Shown one piece after another: positions 1 to 13,410 of a stretch of 64,000 bases of DNA; within the stretch, counting starts at the first letter, position 1; each line of letters begins with the position of its first letter. The DNA comes from Heterotrichella gracilis (lineage: Eukaryota > Sar > Xanthophyceae > Tribonematales > Xanthonemataceae). A model generated the notes under the pieces. That model was not told the origin of the DNA, made no database searches, and saw only the letters and a program-made list of their open reading frames with translations. The stretch spans positions 62,001 through 126,000 of the forward strand of contig JAULBX010003332.1 in NCBI GenBank assembly GCA_032358255.1, given 5' to 3'. A program made the translations under genes and the position numbers.

Positions 1-3000
1 AGTGATCCCAAGCGACGGGAGGAGTACCTGGTGCGTTTCTAGGGTTTGTCTAATAATTCAATGATGGCGTCTGCATAAAGTATTGCCCCTCCGCGCCACA
101 CCTGCCTGTCTCGTTGAGCAACTGTTTTTATGTTCATTTTCCTGGCCGCAACTGTTGGTTGGTGGAGGAGCAGTTCCTGTCGTGGTGGTGATGGTGTGTG
201 TAAGGGGGGATGAACTGCTGTTTGCATGATGGCCAAGCGGCCACCAGGCGTTCCTGGGATAGCCTAGATGCATGGCCGATATTGTGGGGCATGGGTAAAC
301 ATGGGAACAGGGATGCATGCATTGGAGGGGGGGGATGCATACATTGGAGGACCAATGGCCCGACTGGGTGCGTGACAGTTACTGTGGGTGCATGGATGGT
401 CATTTGAAACAGGGTGGGCCTGGGGCTAGAACCCTTGTTGTGGTGCATGGGTTGCCAATGAGCGGGAACAGCTGCAGCACAAGGCCTGAACTCTGGGCAG
501 CCAGCATGCAGGCCTTTCGCATGAGTGCTTCAAGTGTGGGTGGGTGAGAGCCAACAAGGGTGATTATATATTGTTCTGCTGGTGCTACATGGGACAGCCT
601 GTGCAGGGGTAGACAGGTGTGCATGCATGGAATGTGTTTATGGCAGCTTGGCTACAGGGGGTGTAGGGCTGCGTTGCTGGAGTCTGAAAGCCTGTGATGA
701 ACTCCTTTCCCCCTGGCGCAGCTGCGGCTGATGACCCCGCCCAACTCCACGTGGGCCCAGATCATCACGCAGGCCAAGGCCAACCCCGAGATCCTGAAGC
801 AGACGGAGGTCATCCGCAACGTTCAGAACATCCTGCAGACCAACGTGTCGGTGTGCTCCTCGCTGGGCCACCCCTTCATGAGCCAGATGAGCCTGGTGTA
901 CCTGGACATGCTCTCGGTGTACAAGTGAGTAGGGAATTTCAAGTGCACAATCACTAGCATGATTACGAAAAGGGTGGGGCACTTACTGGGGCACCGCTTT
1001 TTGCCAGATCCATCAGGATACACCCCTGGTGCATCCATCAAGCTGCGCTGCAACTGTTGACTTGGGGTGATGGTGCATCTAGTTGGTATACCTGAACATG
1101 CTCTTTCATGCTCAGTACTCTTGGGGCACGAAGGGACCTTAGGGACCAAGGGACCTTAGGGATAGTGCGTGCCTCGTTTGCCCGCTTACCCTAAACCCTA
1201 AACCCACATCCCTCTCCCCCCAGGATGTATTCTGAGCTCATCTCCAGCACCATCGCCAGCGGCGGCCCGCACACGGCCAAGACCAGCGTGGTGAAGCTCA
1301 TGCGCAGCGTGAAGAAGGTGGCGCTGCGGCTCATCGAGACCTACGTGGACAAGTGCGAGGACGCGGCGCTGATCGCCACGCAGTTTGTGCCGGCGATGAT
1401 GGACCCGATCCTAGGGGACTACTTCAGGAATGTGCCGGATGCGAGGTGCGGCTGGTGGTGGTGTGGGGCGGTGGGTGGTGCATGTGCATGGTGGTGGGGT
1501 GTGGTGGTGTGCAGGGGCATAGGAGGTGCAATGTGCTTGATGCTGCGGGGGCAGGGGTCGATGGGGGAGTGGTGGGTACCTCTTCTCGTGTGTGGTGAGG
1601 GGTGGGGGCATGCGGGTTGTGAGTCAGTGGCAGGGCGGTTGCCTTTGAGGACATGGCGGCCCAGGCATGGTGTGCATATGCATACTTGAACGCTGGCACA
1701 GCCTGCCCATGCTTCACCTTTGTGATGCACACAGTGTCCACTTGGCACTGGGGGCATGTTCTCCTGCCATGGGATGCCCGGGGGATGCATGCATTGTGGC
1801 ATTTGGGATGGCATCTGGTACCACCATGGCATGTGCTGGGGGTCGCGCCTCCCACCTGGTGCACCCTGCTGCGCTAGCGTCTGACTTGAGGTGTGTGTCC
1901 CCTGGCCAGGGACGCGGAGGTGCTGAGCCTGTTCTCCGCCATCATCAACAAGCTGAAGGAGAAGATGGAGGTGGAGGTGCCGCGCATCTTCGAGGCAACC
2001 TTTGAGGTCACGCTGCAGATGATCACCAGGAACTTTGAGGTGCGGCAAGCATACCATGGGCTGGGCAAGTGGGGCAATACTGAGCCTAGGGGCTCATTAT
2101 GTGCCTGCAGATTGGCTTGCATTGTGCCACAGAGATTTATATGCTCCGCATTGCTTCATGGTGGCATTGTGCCTTGTGGGGCGGTAATTTTGCAGGGCCT
2201 GTGAACAATACGTGTGCATGGCATGCGCACTGCATGCTTGTCTCTATAACTATATTACCCCTCCCCTCGCAGGACTACCCCGAGCACCGCCTCCAGTTCT
2301 TCAGCCTGCTGCGCGCCATCACCAACCACTGCTTCAAGACGCTGTTCACCATGTCGCCCGCGCAGCTCAAGCTGGTCATCGACTCCATCGTGTGGGCCTT
2401 CCGCCACACGGAGCGCAACATCGCGGACACCGGCCTCAACCTGCTGCTGGAGATGCTGCTGTCGTTCCAGAACAGCGACTTTGCCACGCAGTTCTACCAG
2501 GCCTACTACCTGCAGCTCATGCAGGAGATCTTTGCGGTCATGACAGGTGGGGGGGGGGGAGGGGCTGGGGGGATTAGGATTAATAATAATGGAAATAAAT
2601 GGAATAAGTGTAATCTGGTTGATTTTAAGGAACGGAAACTAAAAGAAAAATGTGGTTGTTTATATCATGTGTATGTATGGACGGGGGAAAATCTGGTGTG
2701 ATTGGCACCCCTGATCATCCACAGTACCGTATGCATACTGCTGCATTGTTCATGGCTGATGGCATACAGTTCTGCAACCCCACCTACACTCTGCAAACAC
2801 ACTAACCCAGCCACCCACTTGCAGACACCTTCCACAAGCCGGGGTTCAAGATGCACGCCAAGATCCTGCACAACCTGTTCTCGGTGGTGTCCACTGACGT
2901 CATCAAGGCGCCGCTGTGGGACGTGGCGGCGCGCGGCCCCACCGCCTACCCCTCCAACGCCGCCTTTGTGCTGGAGTACGTCACCAACCTGCTGTCCACA

Positions 3001-3437
3001 TCCTTCCCAAACCTGCGGCCGCAGCAGGTGGCGGCATGCGTGAGCGGCATGGTGGACACCCGCGACTTCTCGGCCTTCAAGCAGCACGCGCGCGACTTCC
3101 TGGTGCAGACCAAGCAGTTTGCCAGCCAGGACAATGCGGACTTGTTTGCGGAGGAGGCGGCGCGGGAGCGGGAGGTGCGTGGGGGGTTGGGAGTTGGGGT
3201 GGTGAGGGGTTGCGCCTTGGGTGGGGATGCCCTGTCCATAGCGGGCTTGGGGAGGTGTGCAGCACTTGTCACCGAGGGGAGGAGAGGGGGAGAATGAATT
3301 TTCAAATGACCTTGCCTGCAGCTGGTGCTGCTGCTGATCCCTGTTTTCTTTTTCAGGCTGAGAAGGAGCGCATGGCCAAGATCCCAGGGATGCTCAACCC
3401 CAATGAGGTGCTGCCAGATGAGATGGCGGACACGTAG
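1..3437 (+). CDS. XPO1: Exportin-1 (CRM1/XPO1), C-terminal part, 5' end outside window
   Basis: Nuclear export receptor that carries leucine-rich NES cargo with RanGTP through the nuclear pore. Seven exons were placed: 1-30, 722-924, 1224-1445, 1910-2039, 2273-2546, 2825-3174 and 3357-3437; all phases agree and they give the last 429 residues of a protein usually near 1070. The match to CRM1 is clear along its whole length: [10 protein letters not shown], the [19 protein letters not shown] block, [47 protein letters not shown], and a C-terminal tail ending in [17 protein letters not shown], like the acidic CRM1 tail. These are C-terminal HEAT repeats and the autoinhibitory tail; the NES groove lies upstream of the window. 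Exon 1 (10 codons) is short and rests on a GTGCGT donor and the in-phase join. The intron before 1224 carries CCCTAAA repeats next to the acceptor. Confidence 0.93.
1189..1205. repeat. Telomere-like CCCTAAA repeat at an intron acceptor
   Basis: Two and a half perfect CCCTAAA units lie 18-34 bases upstream of the AG that ends the second exportin intron, followed by a C-rich tract. This is the usual place of a branch point and polypyrimidine tract, and the unit itself resembles the plant branch-site consensus CTRAY. Confidence 0.8.
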
Positions 3438-5223
3438 CCCCCAGGCCTTCAAGCACCCCCCGCCAGTGTCAGCCCTGTCCACTCAACCCACAGCGCTGCA
3501 CCTGGGCTGTGGGGTGTGCGGCGCCTGTGGGGCTAGTGCTCAATGCTGCACCCAGCGCTTGCTGCCCTGCTGTTGGCAAACGGCCCTGTGCAGGATGGGG
3601 ATCCCAGGTGGCCCCATGTGACCAGCACGCACTAGAGCCCCCAGCGCCATGCTGTTGTGCTGCTTCTGCGCTGACGCGTTGCCCATAGCGCTTCCTATAT
3701 GCGAGAGCCCCTCCGATACACCGCGCAGTGTTGCCGGCCCCACGTCCCCTGCCCTCCCTTTTTTCCAGGGTAGCCACCTTGGTTTGGCCGGACTGCGCTG
3801 GTGCCTGTTATGCACGCCTGTGCATGGGCAGGTTGTGCATGCAAGCAGTGCGCATCTTGTGGGATTTGGGAGTGCACTGCTTTCTTGTTGGGCTCATGCG
3901 CAGGCTTGCGCGCCACGACATGCATTGCTTCAGCTTGATTTCATTGTTTTGCTTCTGCATTTACCTCGATGGGACGAGTTTCTTGCATTCTCGTAGTGGA
4001 CTGGGCTAAGTCTTGGGAGTGAGGTAGGGGCGAGATGCATCCGGCTTGCTAGCTTACAAGTTTCCACTGTGGCCAGTATGGTTTTTGTACCGTGTCTCAT
4101 GCGCAGCTTTACCATTGCAAATGTGTGTTGCCGCATCGTGCCTGTCTGGCTGCCTTTTTTACCAGCACATTGGCTCATAGCTTGTTCTACTAATGGGTTT
4201 GACCGCACGTGGTGTGAGGGCTGTGAGATTCCGAGTGCAATGCCGAACAATATGCACAGCGCAGGATTAGAAACCTAGAATCATGATGCATGGCTTTGCA
4301 TAAACACGATACAATTGGTTTGTTGGGTACTACCTACTAGGCACATGTCATGACACTGATAACAGTGACTGTCTGGAAGGTGTAATGGTGTACTTGGGTT
4401 TACGATTTGATTTATAATCTATGGTAATACCATACGATGGGGCTTGTCTATTCGACGAATTTGACGTACTACTAGTGTCGTTGCCAATAATGATTATCAT
4501 GATCATCAATATTCAACTCCAAATTGGATGAGCAGGCTAGTAGCACAGTTCCACAGGCAGTGCCAACGGAATATCCCTGGATGGCCATTGAGATAGGCAT
4601 TGCCAATGAGCCCAACATACAATGGTTGCATGCTGCAGCAGTGGCTGGCGGTCCTCGCGAGGACCGAGGCCTCGTGGAGCTTAGTACACCCCAGGGTGGG
4701 GTCTTTCAAGCTAATAAATGTACATTCTAAATTAGATCGACTCGGAGAGACTCTGAACTTAGCTCGATCTAAATGTTCAACAATTGAAAACTACCTGTGG
4801 TGATATTCTGAAAACGCCTCTGGCTTAGTATATATTACATCATTGCCAATTGCCAATGGAGGGAACACTATGACGATTCCAATTAACTCGCGTCCTGAGA
4901 GGCCCTGCCCTACATGACAACATAGACCGCAAGTGAATGTGATTGGCGTGCAATCTTCAGCATGGAACCTGACAGGAAGTCAGGCCATTTCACAGAATGG
5001 CGTGGAATTTAATTACATACCATGTGCACGATCGGGACATGAGACCCACCCTTGCAATGCATGGAAGGCATGGCAGGGCCCCATGACAATGCAAAGGTGC
5101 CAACAAGGTGCTTGGCAGGGGCACGATATGCAGCCCCTTGTCACAGCACCACCTTTCCACACAGCAACACAAGAGCTTACAAGTAATAACAGTAATGATA
5201 ATAGTAATAATAACATAAAAGGT
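3438..5223. other. Intergenic, convergent 3' flanks
   Basis: About 1.8 kb between the exportin stop and the decayed MYND copy B. Composition turns AT-rich after about 4300. No ORF with recognisable motifs was seen on either strand, and no trace of a MYND finger exon, which by comparison with copy A would be expected here for copy B. Confidence 0.6.
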
Positions 5224-8200
5224 TTATTTTTCGAACGCAGCAGCACCACCACACCTCTCACCTTCTTCCCTGCTCCCCTCGGCAGGCGCATGGCTGACGT
5301 CTGGTGAAGGGCCACGGCCACCTATGCGCTCAGTGAACACATAGGCTATGCTCTCCTTGACACCTTCAACCATACACACCAGGGAGGGAACCATGTTCCA
5401 TGCATGCATGAGTACGAAAAAATTCTTTTTGCGCACGGCAGCGAGCGTTGCCGACCAGAGCTTCGGAGCTGCCTCCTGGTTGTCGTGGTACTTGTGTAGT
5501 AGCACCCCTGGGTAGGCCTGCGGGTTCTGGGGCAGCAAGGGGGCGAAAGAGGAGGAAGCATAAATTGTCGGGGACCATGGGGAGCCACTTTTCAACTGCA
5601 CATGGGGGAAAAGGGAGGTCAGGATGCAGGGTTTAGGGTTTTTTAGGACCATACGAAGCCACTCTCGCTCTCTTACAAATGAAGGTTGGGGGCCTTAGGG
5701 TTTAGAGTACACGGACACATCGCAAAACACCTTGCATCGCTCCCTAGGTGCAAACCCTGCAATAGCCACCACGTTGTGTCCCAATGCCTGGACGCATGAC
5801 GAGCGCCCGGTACCACATTCCGCCCATGTGAACCCTACGAGGTTTTCTACTTGCGCACGCATCCCTCTCCTTGTCAGTCACATCACTTGCTGTGTGAGTC
5901 ATATGCGCACGTCACCAGTTGCCAAACCCTAGCTGCATCTATTTCCTAGCTACAAACCCTAGCTCACCCTAAGGGTGTTGGTTGCGCCCACCTTCCCCTT
6001 GCTGTCCATCACCCCCCTTGCACCCATCTCCTCCAGTTTAAGCACCAAGGGGAGCATCTCAGGAGGTGCAGAGTCGTAGCCCACGCACAAAGCACCACGA
6101 TCTCCACCATAGGCCGGAATCGGAAACGCGACACCTGCCTGTGCTGTAGTCAAGCCCAGGATCTGCAGCTCCTTGTCAGTGACCGGTTTGACCTCCCCTC
6201 TCAAGGTCATTGTAATAACCCCCTTGGCCTTGTGGGCCAGGCGTGGCAGCAGGCGGTGCATGACGTGGGCCTGTGGGGAAAAGGCAAGATTAGGGGTTAC
6301 AACCACAGATCAAAAGTACAGACCACACAATAAGTGGATGACACGTCATGAGGACATAGCATGGACTACCGTATTGGACCTTTTATTCAGACAAGCGAGG
6401 ATCAGCAGCGATGAAGCATTGAAACAGCGCCGGGAAGGATTATTCAGTGATGACTGCCTTGCAGTGAGCTATGCAGTGATAGGCATCAACCTGCCAGTCA
6501 CCCACCCCTGTGTTTAGGGTTTAAAGTTTAGGGAGCATTGGCCCCAGTTCACTCTCATGGTCACTCCAGGTGATGAGGAATGAAAATACTTCACAGCCTT
6601 GGCCCAGAATACCAGATCCGACAACAGGCAAAGCTGCACCACCCTGCAGAATAGCATAGCAAAGATGCATCCCTCCATCCCCCCTTTCCTCAAACCCACC
6701 AGCAACACCCACCATTGGCTCCAGGTCGCCCCCCACCCGCGCCACCCCCTGTGCCCTGTCCAGCCTGACTTCCCCTGGTGCCAGGCTGTCATCCACCAGT
6801 GTGCGCAGGCGCCATTCGGAGGCTCGGGAGGAGCGGCGCTTGCCTGCGGGGGAGAGGGCAAACCCTAGGTTAGGGTACAGGGCTGAGAGTATCAAGAAAA
6901 AACTGTATGTGCAGAGGTGTAATTGGATTGATGCACTGGATGGCTAGTGCTGGCTGGCAAGGTTGGAATAAGTTGATGGTGAGTAGCCAACAGTAGCCCC
7001 CTCCCCATTCTACTGCTCTCACCGCTTCCAACCCCACACAGTCAAACTCAACTGCCCCTCCAGATGTTGAACCATGGTGTCCCCTGTCTCCCTCCCCACA
7101 TGTCACACCACATCCTCCCCCTCCCCCTCCCCACCACCCACCTGTCACCACCACGCTGCGGCACAGCCCCTCCATACTGGTCCACAGAGCGGAAGTCTCG
7201 GAAGTCTATCGGGTGGGGTTCGTCAGGAGGTGCCTGTGGTGGTAGTGGAGGCAGTGAATACCTAGCTAAGGGTTTTGGCATGGGGTGGGTGGGTTCTGGA
7301 TCATAACTTATGGTAGGTGGGCAAGGCCAAGAGTACAAATAGAATTTATTAATTGGGCGTGAGACAAGTCTGTTGAACAACAGTCAAGAACAAAAGCAAA
7401 CAACCATACACACCAAACAGGCTCAAATTTTGAAATACACCATGCCTGAAGCCTGTGGACACACAACTGGACGGTGCAATCTGTGCAAACAAACCTCGAC
7501 TACCAAGCAGGGTGTACAGCTAAATTGCATTACCCTAACACGCAATGAGCAGCAGCGATGCCAGCGCCCCTACCCCCACCTGTACACCTGCGCCACCACA
7601 TCCGTGTCGTGGTACAGCCTGGCTGCCAGCCGGGAGTCACTCACCACCTCCATCATGCGCGCAAGGCACAGAGCCACCTGCCCATGGGGGTAGGGCATGT
7701 CCAGCAGCCTGGCCAGTGCGGGGTACATGCCGGTTCGATACAGCATGCGCGCAAAGGGGAGAGCCTGGGTCTGGGAACGGCGAGGTAATTGCTCAGCCAC
7801 CGAGTGATGTAAGGAAATTAGACGTTAACAAGAACACCTGCTCATGTGGCATCAACATGAGCTGCCGATATGCCTGCAGTTTCTAGGGTTTTCAAGGGAG
7901 ATGCCTGCAGTCCGTAGGGTTTTTTGAGGAAGGTAACAAGACCCTGCTCATCCACCTCATGTGGCATGGTGAGTGCCTAAAATGTCTAGGGTTCTATAGG
8001 GTACCCAAAAGAGCCTCCCCACCCACCTTGAGGCAGGGCCTGGGTGATTGCATGAACAGGCAGTCGCTGGCGCAGTCATGGCCTGGCACGTGGCAGTGGA
8101 AGGAAGACTGGATGACGACAGCTAGCTGGCTGATCAGCTGCCAGGCGGTTGGGTCCCCGTTACGGTGTGAAGCTTGCACCAGGAGCCGGGTAAAGTAAGC

Positions 8201-11200
8201 GTAACGGTTTTCAGGGTCTGCATTAGCAACCCCTGCCTCCTGTCTCCTACCCTTGTTAGGGTTAGGGGGCATGGGGTCAAGGGGCATTGTCTGCCACATC
8301 TTGCCAAGGGGCGTGAACAAAAGGACCTGCGACGGGGAGGGGTGGGGGTGGGTGTCCATTGGGAGCTTAAAGGGTCCACGCCCGTATAAAGCATAAGAAT
8401 ATACATAAGTACACATATATAACATCATCTACCATATCGCTGAAAAGCAAGACGTTGAAGCAAGTACTGATGGCCATCATCACGACCACCACCACCACCA
8501 TGATCACAATCACTGCCACGGCTCACAAATGCTCTCAGCAACAAGCATTACTAACACAGCAACTTCCATGGCATTCACCAGTTGCAATTGCAAGCAGCGC
8601 CTTCAGGGCAAACAGATTGACACAGGGATACACACCAGCCTTCCTGCATCGCGCCCTTCCCCCACACTACTCCAGTATGCACCCCTTTCCTCCCTGCACC
8701 ACCCACCTCCACCCCCTCCCTCTCCACCTGCCCTGCCTCCCACATCTGGATAAGCGCGGCAAGGGCAGCACCCCCGCCGTCATCAGATATGCGCACACGT
8801 TCGTACACAATGCCTTCCTGGCCCATGGAGTACTGAATCAACGCCATCACCCTTGCCCGAAGCCACTGGCCAAAAAGCTGCAACCAGTGTTTAGCCAAAA
8901 CGCGGATGTGTATCTTCTGCGGTCCGATGCTTGCCTGCTCAGGCGGGTCTCCCTCAGCAGCTGATTCGATGGTTTCCCCCTGACCGGGCAGGGCAACCTC
9001 AACAGGTGGTTTGACGGGGAGTAGGAGTGCCCTTCCGCCTTGTGACGACCTGGTACATGCAGCAGGGTTCTGTTTAGGGTTTGGGAGTATAATTTAGGGT
9101 TCCTGGAGGGTGTATATCTGTTGTACAGCCATTGACATGTTCAGGGTTCCTCTAAGGTGGACGTACACACTCTCATGGTAGACTGTACATAATCTGTTGC
9201 ATTACACTCATGCTTCCCCACTTTTTTGCTCTGCTACACATATGCTCTGCTACACACCGTAACATTGATGTGCACAACAAAACCTTTGGCCAATCCCGGG
9301 ACATGCATGCACACGCTGGGCTAGCTATCTGGGCGCCTAGGGGTAGGGTGTGCGCCTGTGCTGTGTGCATCTGCAGCCGGGTAAAAGTAAGCAGTTATAC
9401 TTTGTGTAGGTTTCAGTGTTTGTGCCTGACCACAGTGGGTTTGCAGCCGGGTAAGGGTAATCAGTCGTAGGTGTAGGGTTCAGGGTAACAAGGTGTAGGG
9501 TTTAGGGTGCATGCCTGACTGTGGTGCGCTTACAGCTCGCCGCAATCGCTGCCATTAGCCCCGCCTGGTACCTCAGCGTATCCTTCCCTCCCAGGGTGGT
9601 GGTGCCCTTGGCAGCCAATTCGGCATCGATTGCCTCACATCTCTTTGGCTGCAGGGAGGATGTTTGCATACTTTAAAGCCTAGCAAGTCTTTTGCGGCAG
9701 ATTTTGACTCGGTGGTAATGCAACAAATGTAAACATCACAATAGTTTTAAATGTGCCGTCCTTTCCAACATTAGCCCAGCCAGGGATTCCGAAAGGCCTT
9801 TCAAAATCCCTGCAGCAAGTTTCCTACTGACAACCTTGACCTGACACAAATAACACAATGATACGATTGCCGCACAGCTTTTTGGCTGCAGAGATGAGTG
9901 TGTGCACCCAATGACCTACAATGCTGCACACCACTACCATGAACGCTTTTTCTCCATGGGCCGCCATTCTTTTAGTACACTCTTAGCCGATTGACTGTTT
10001 AGGGTCCAGGGTGTAGGGTTTAGGGTTTTTCTTCATGGCTGCCACTCCTGTACTTCGGCAACTGACTGGCTGTGGCACAGGACTGTACAACACACCCTCT
10101 CACCTGCAGCAGGCCCTCATGTACAACACACCCTAAACAGACACCCTAACTTGTGACCCTATACCCTCTCACCTGCATCAGGGCCTCATAGACCTCTTGT
10201 AGACCAACCAGCTGCCAGCCTGGCACCACATCCCCATCCACCGCGTGCCTCAGCAGCACAAGGGAGGCTTCATAGGGGCTCTTGAAATCCAACTCCACGT
10301 TTTCCATCTCCAGCAGGTCAGCTTCGTAGGTGAAGTCCATGGCGGCCATGGCTTGGATGTTCAGTCGCAGCAGGGCGGGTACTAGGCGCGGGTGGGTGGC
10401 CAGAAGTGTGCGGGCCTCGCCAGGCAGTAGGATGATCAGGTTGGTGATCAGCTCAATCCAGGTCATGATAGCGTAGCTAGCGGCATCGCCAGCAGTGATG
10501 TGTGCAACCAGGAGGTGTGCGCATCTGTCCATCACCCCCGTCTGGAACAGCCACCTGCATGGGACCAAGGAGCGCAACTCGCAATGTACGTCAAAAAAAG
10601 CTTTTTTGAATACATCAGAAGATATTGTGGGGTGAAAATGGTAAAGGATATATGTTCGTATATATTTAGTCCCACCTACCTGGAAGAGCCACTAGGACGG
10701 GCCACCTTGCATGGACCCAGGGGCACATCATGTTCTGTAATGATCAGTGCAATATGGCATCTGTTCCAAACGTTTAGAGCTATCCTACACGCATCAACTC
10801 CATGCCTGGGAGGTCATGTGCCGACCCACAGGGGAAGAGGAAATTGAATCCTTGCTGCAAAACCCTGCAGACCGTTCCAAACTACCCTCACAAGGTCCAA
10901 ACGTTTCCTTGCACGCCACAAGAAGGGCCCCATCAAGCCCTTCCACTGGTGTTCCCAAGTGCAGGCAAGATTCCCTTCAAGATTCCCTGATGTAGAATAC
11001 AAAGTATAATGCATTGCACCGCTTGTGCAACATTGACTGCTAGTGTAAGTGCATTGCTGAAAGGGGTGTAACTACCAAAGTAACAATATGACAGGACGAT
11101 AATGCAAGCCCAACTAAGAATCAGGTCGCCCTATGTCTCCTCCCCACCTTGCCACCTTCCTGATGTGGTCGTCCTGCAAACCCTCTCTCCATTGCCCGGA

Positions 11201-13410
11201 TGCGGCTATCAGGGCCTCCTCATTGCACCGCAGCTGCACAGATTCCCACGTATAGCTGGTGCGGGGGGAGGCTGGAGGCAAGGGGAGTGGAGGAACGTGA
11301 GGCAGGAGGGGGGTAGAGAGGGGACATGCTGTAGATTCAGGTGGAGGAGGGTGAGGGTAAACGTCCACACCCTTACAACGGCACGCTCATGAACCAGATC
11401 ATGTGCCAAAAAGCAACACAAGCGCACATGCACATGCACATGCAGGATGGCTGACATGCAGGCTTGCTTGCTTTGCACTCACGTATCGCTGTGCATTTCA
11501 GGAGCAGCTGGGATACCCCATACAACCAAGGGTGGCATGCAGGGGAGGAGAATCGCGTGTTGCCCCCCTCTTGCGGAGGGGATGCCTGGCTTTGCGCCAT
11601 GTCGCCCTCCCCTTGCGGAGGGGCTGCCTGGGTTTGGTCCATGTCAAGCCCCCCATGCAGAGAAGGCGTCTGACCCTTCCCCGCAGCGGTGATGTCTAGG
11701 AATATGCGAATGAACACGCGCACGCAGCCGTTGTGCCACAGGGCGACCGTGCCTTTGGGGGGAACCTCGGAATTTGAGAAGAAGCGCACGACCTCAAAGC
11801 CAAATCCTGCACAGGCATGCAGCCAGGCGCTTTCAGGCTGCGGTGTAAGGTCATGGCGGCTGCAGAAAGCCTGCACAGGGCTTCAAGAGCCAACGAAGGG
11901 GGCTGATGTACAGCTTTCGCATGGTAATTCCACACAAGAAAGAATGAATGTGAATTCCAACAGACACACCGCCAGCAGAACCCATGTACATGACACCCCA
12001 TCATGATTCATCGGTCATGATGTACAGACCGCTGGCCACGTCATGTCACGCCATTGGCACCATGGTAACACGCTCGAGGATCATGATGCAATGTAAATGA
12101 CGCACAAATACCCCACCAAACAGGTTGAGCTAGCACACCAATGACGACAGCGATGGATGTGCCTAGCGCCACCGCCACAAATTGTGCATGGGCTCGAAGG
12201 AACAAAATCCTGCCCCCAAATGTTTGAAAGATCCCACACGCACCTTCATCTGCTTGCGCCCCCTCCCATTTCCTCGGACCCCCATCGCCATGCTCCACCA
12301 GCCACTCCACCAGCGCAGCCAGCATATCGCTACCAAACAGCGCCATGTACTCGGCTCCATTCAGGGCAGTCATCAGTTGCTCCAGGCACTTGAGCCATTC
12401 GATGTCCCCTGATGCCAAGCATGACAGCCACCACCCGCCGCAGCTGCCGCCCCTCCTCATCCTGTAGACAAAGGTGCAACCAGGCTTTAGGTTTTAAGGT
12501 ATAGGACCACCAGCCGCCCCTCCTCGTCCTGACTGTGGGTGGGTGGGTGGGTGGGTGGTGTAGGCGATGAGGACTCGCATGGCCTACACGTCACGTGATG
12601 GTGAATGCTAGAGGACTTTACTTGGCAATAACTCTTGAGGATGAATGGCGTTTGACTCTTGGATAGCGATAACTGTTAAGCAGAGACGTGTTGGGGAGGA
12701 TAGCACCAGTGAATATGTGCCACAGATAAACCATGGAGTTGAAAACCCTACCGCAGGGTTTGCGCATCAACAACATTGCTGTATACTACCCAAAAATGGT
12801 CAGCAGTGTCTACCTCCAGCCCAGGCAATGGGCCTAAGGGTCGCGTGCCACACACTAGCCCAATCTTTTACCCTAGCCTAGGGTCAACTGTTTCTGTCCT
12901 CAGCCCCTCCATTACCCTGCCTAGGGACTACACGCACCTTCCTAAACAGATAGCCCTTCATCCATTTCTGGCTTTGAGCATGCCTGTCCTCGTCACCTGT
13001 CACCAGCAGCGCCGTCATAAGCTCCACCCATTTACTCACCAGGGGGAGCAAGGGTCCAGGTGGAGTAGGCTGCGAGGGGAGGGCACATATCGGGAGATTA
13101 GCAGGGGCAAATTGCAGAGCTGTGCAAGCCTGAGAAGCGCAGAAACCATCAGTTGCTGCTTGTACCCCAACTTCCAAAAGTGCTTGCAAGCATCACGAGC
13201 CTGTGCGACACCGTCTCTACCTAAGAAGCTTGTGGTTGCTGCACCCCCCACCCTCGCCTCCAACCCTACCCAGGGTATGCCCCATGCCCTCACCGTCCAG
13301 CTTGGCTATGGTGCACACAGGGTTTCGGGGGCACCCTCTCCCTCAAAGGTGCTGCACTGCTCCACCAACGCCAGGCTGTTCATCTCGGCGCACAGGTCGG
13401 GCTGTGCCTG
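5224..13410 (-). pseudogene. Copy B of the MYND-family gene: decayed tandem paralogue lacking the MYND exon
   Basis: Exons homologous, in the same order and with the same splice phases, to copy A at 14739-23830. Matching blocks include PTPPGPLL against PTPIETLL (near 13060), LVEHGDGG against LVEHGYTG (near 12290), ALWHNGCVRVF (near 11740), ELITNLIILLPGEA (near 10430), DTLRYQAGL (near 9580), AALAALIQMWEAGQV (near 8740), ARLYHDTDVVAQVYR (near 7600), TLVDDSLAPGEVRLDR (near 6770) and VGYDSAPP (near 6080). Damage is seen by comparison with copy A: a TAG at 13306-13308 where A has GAG; one extra base near 12415 that shifts the frame; a TAG at 7206-7208 where A has TGG; and an extra base at the acceptor near 11870. 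The exon ending at 5262 keeps its donor, but no MYND exon follows, so reading through ends at 5224. Transcription is unknown, and a shortened product cannot be excluded. Confidence 0.72.
12538..12560. repeat. GGGT microsatellite
   Basis: About five GGGT units in an intron of copy B; the G-runs could form a G-quadruplex. Confidence 0.7.

Noticed and set aside
3925-4280. Overlapping ORFs of 65-115 codons in the exportin 3' flank
   Set aside because: No motif, no splice-consistent partner, and open frames on both strands as expected by chance.
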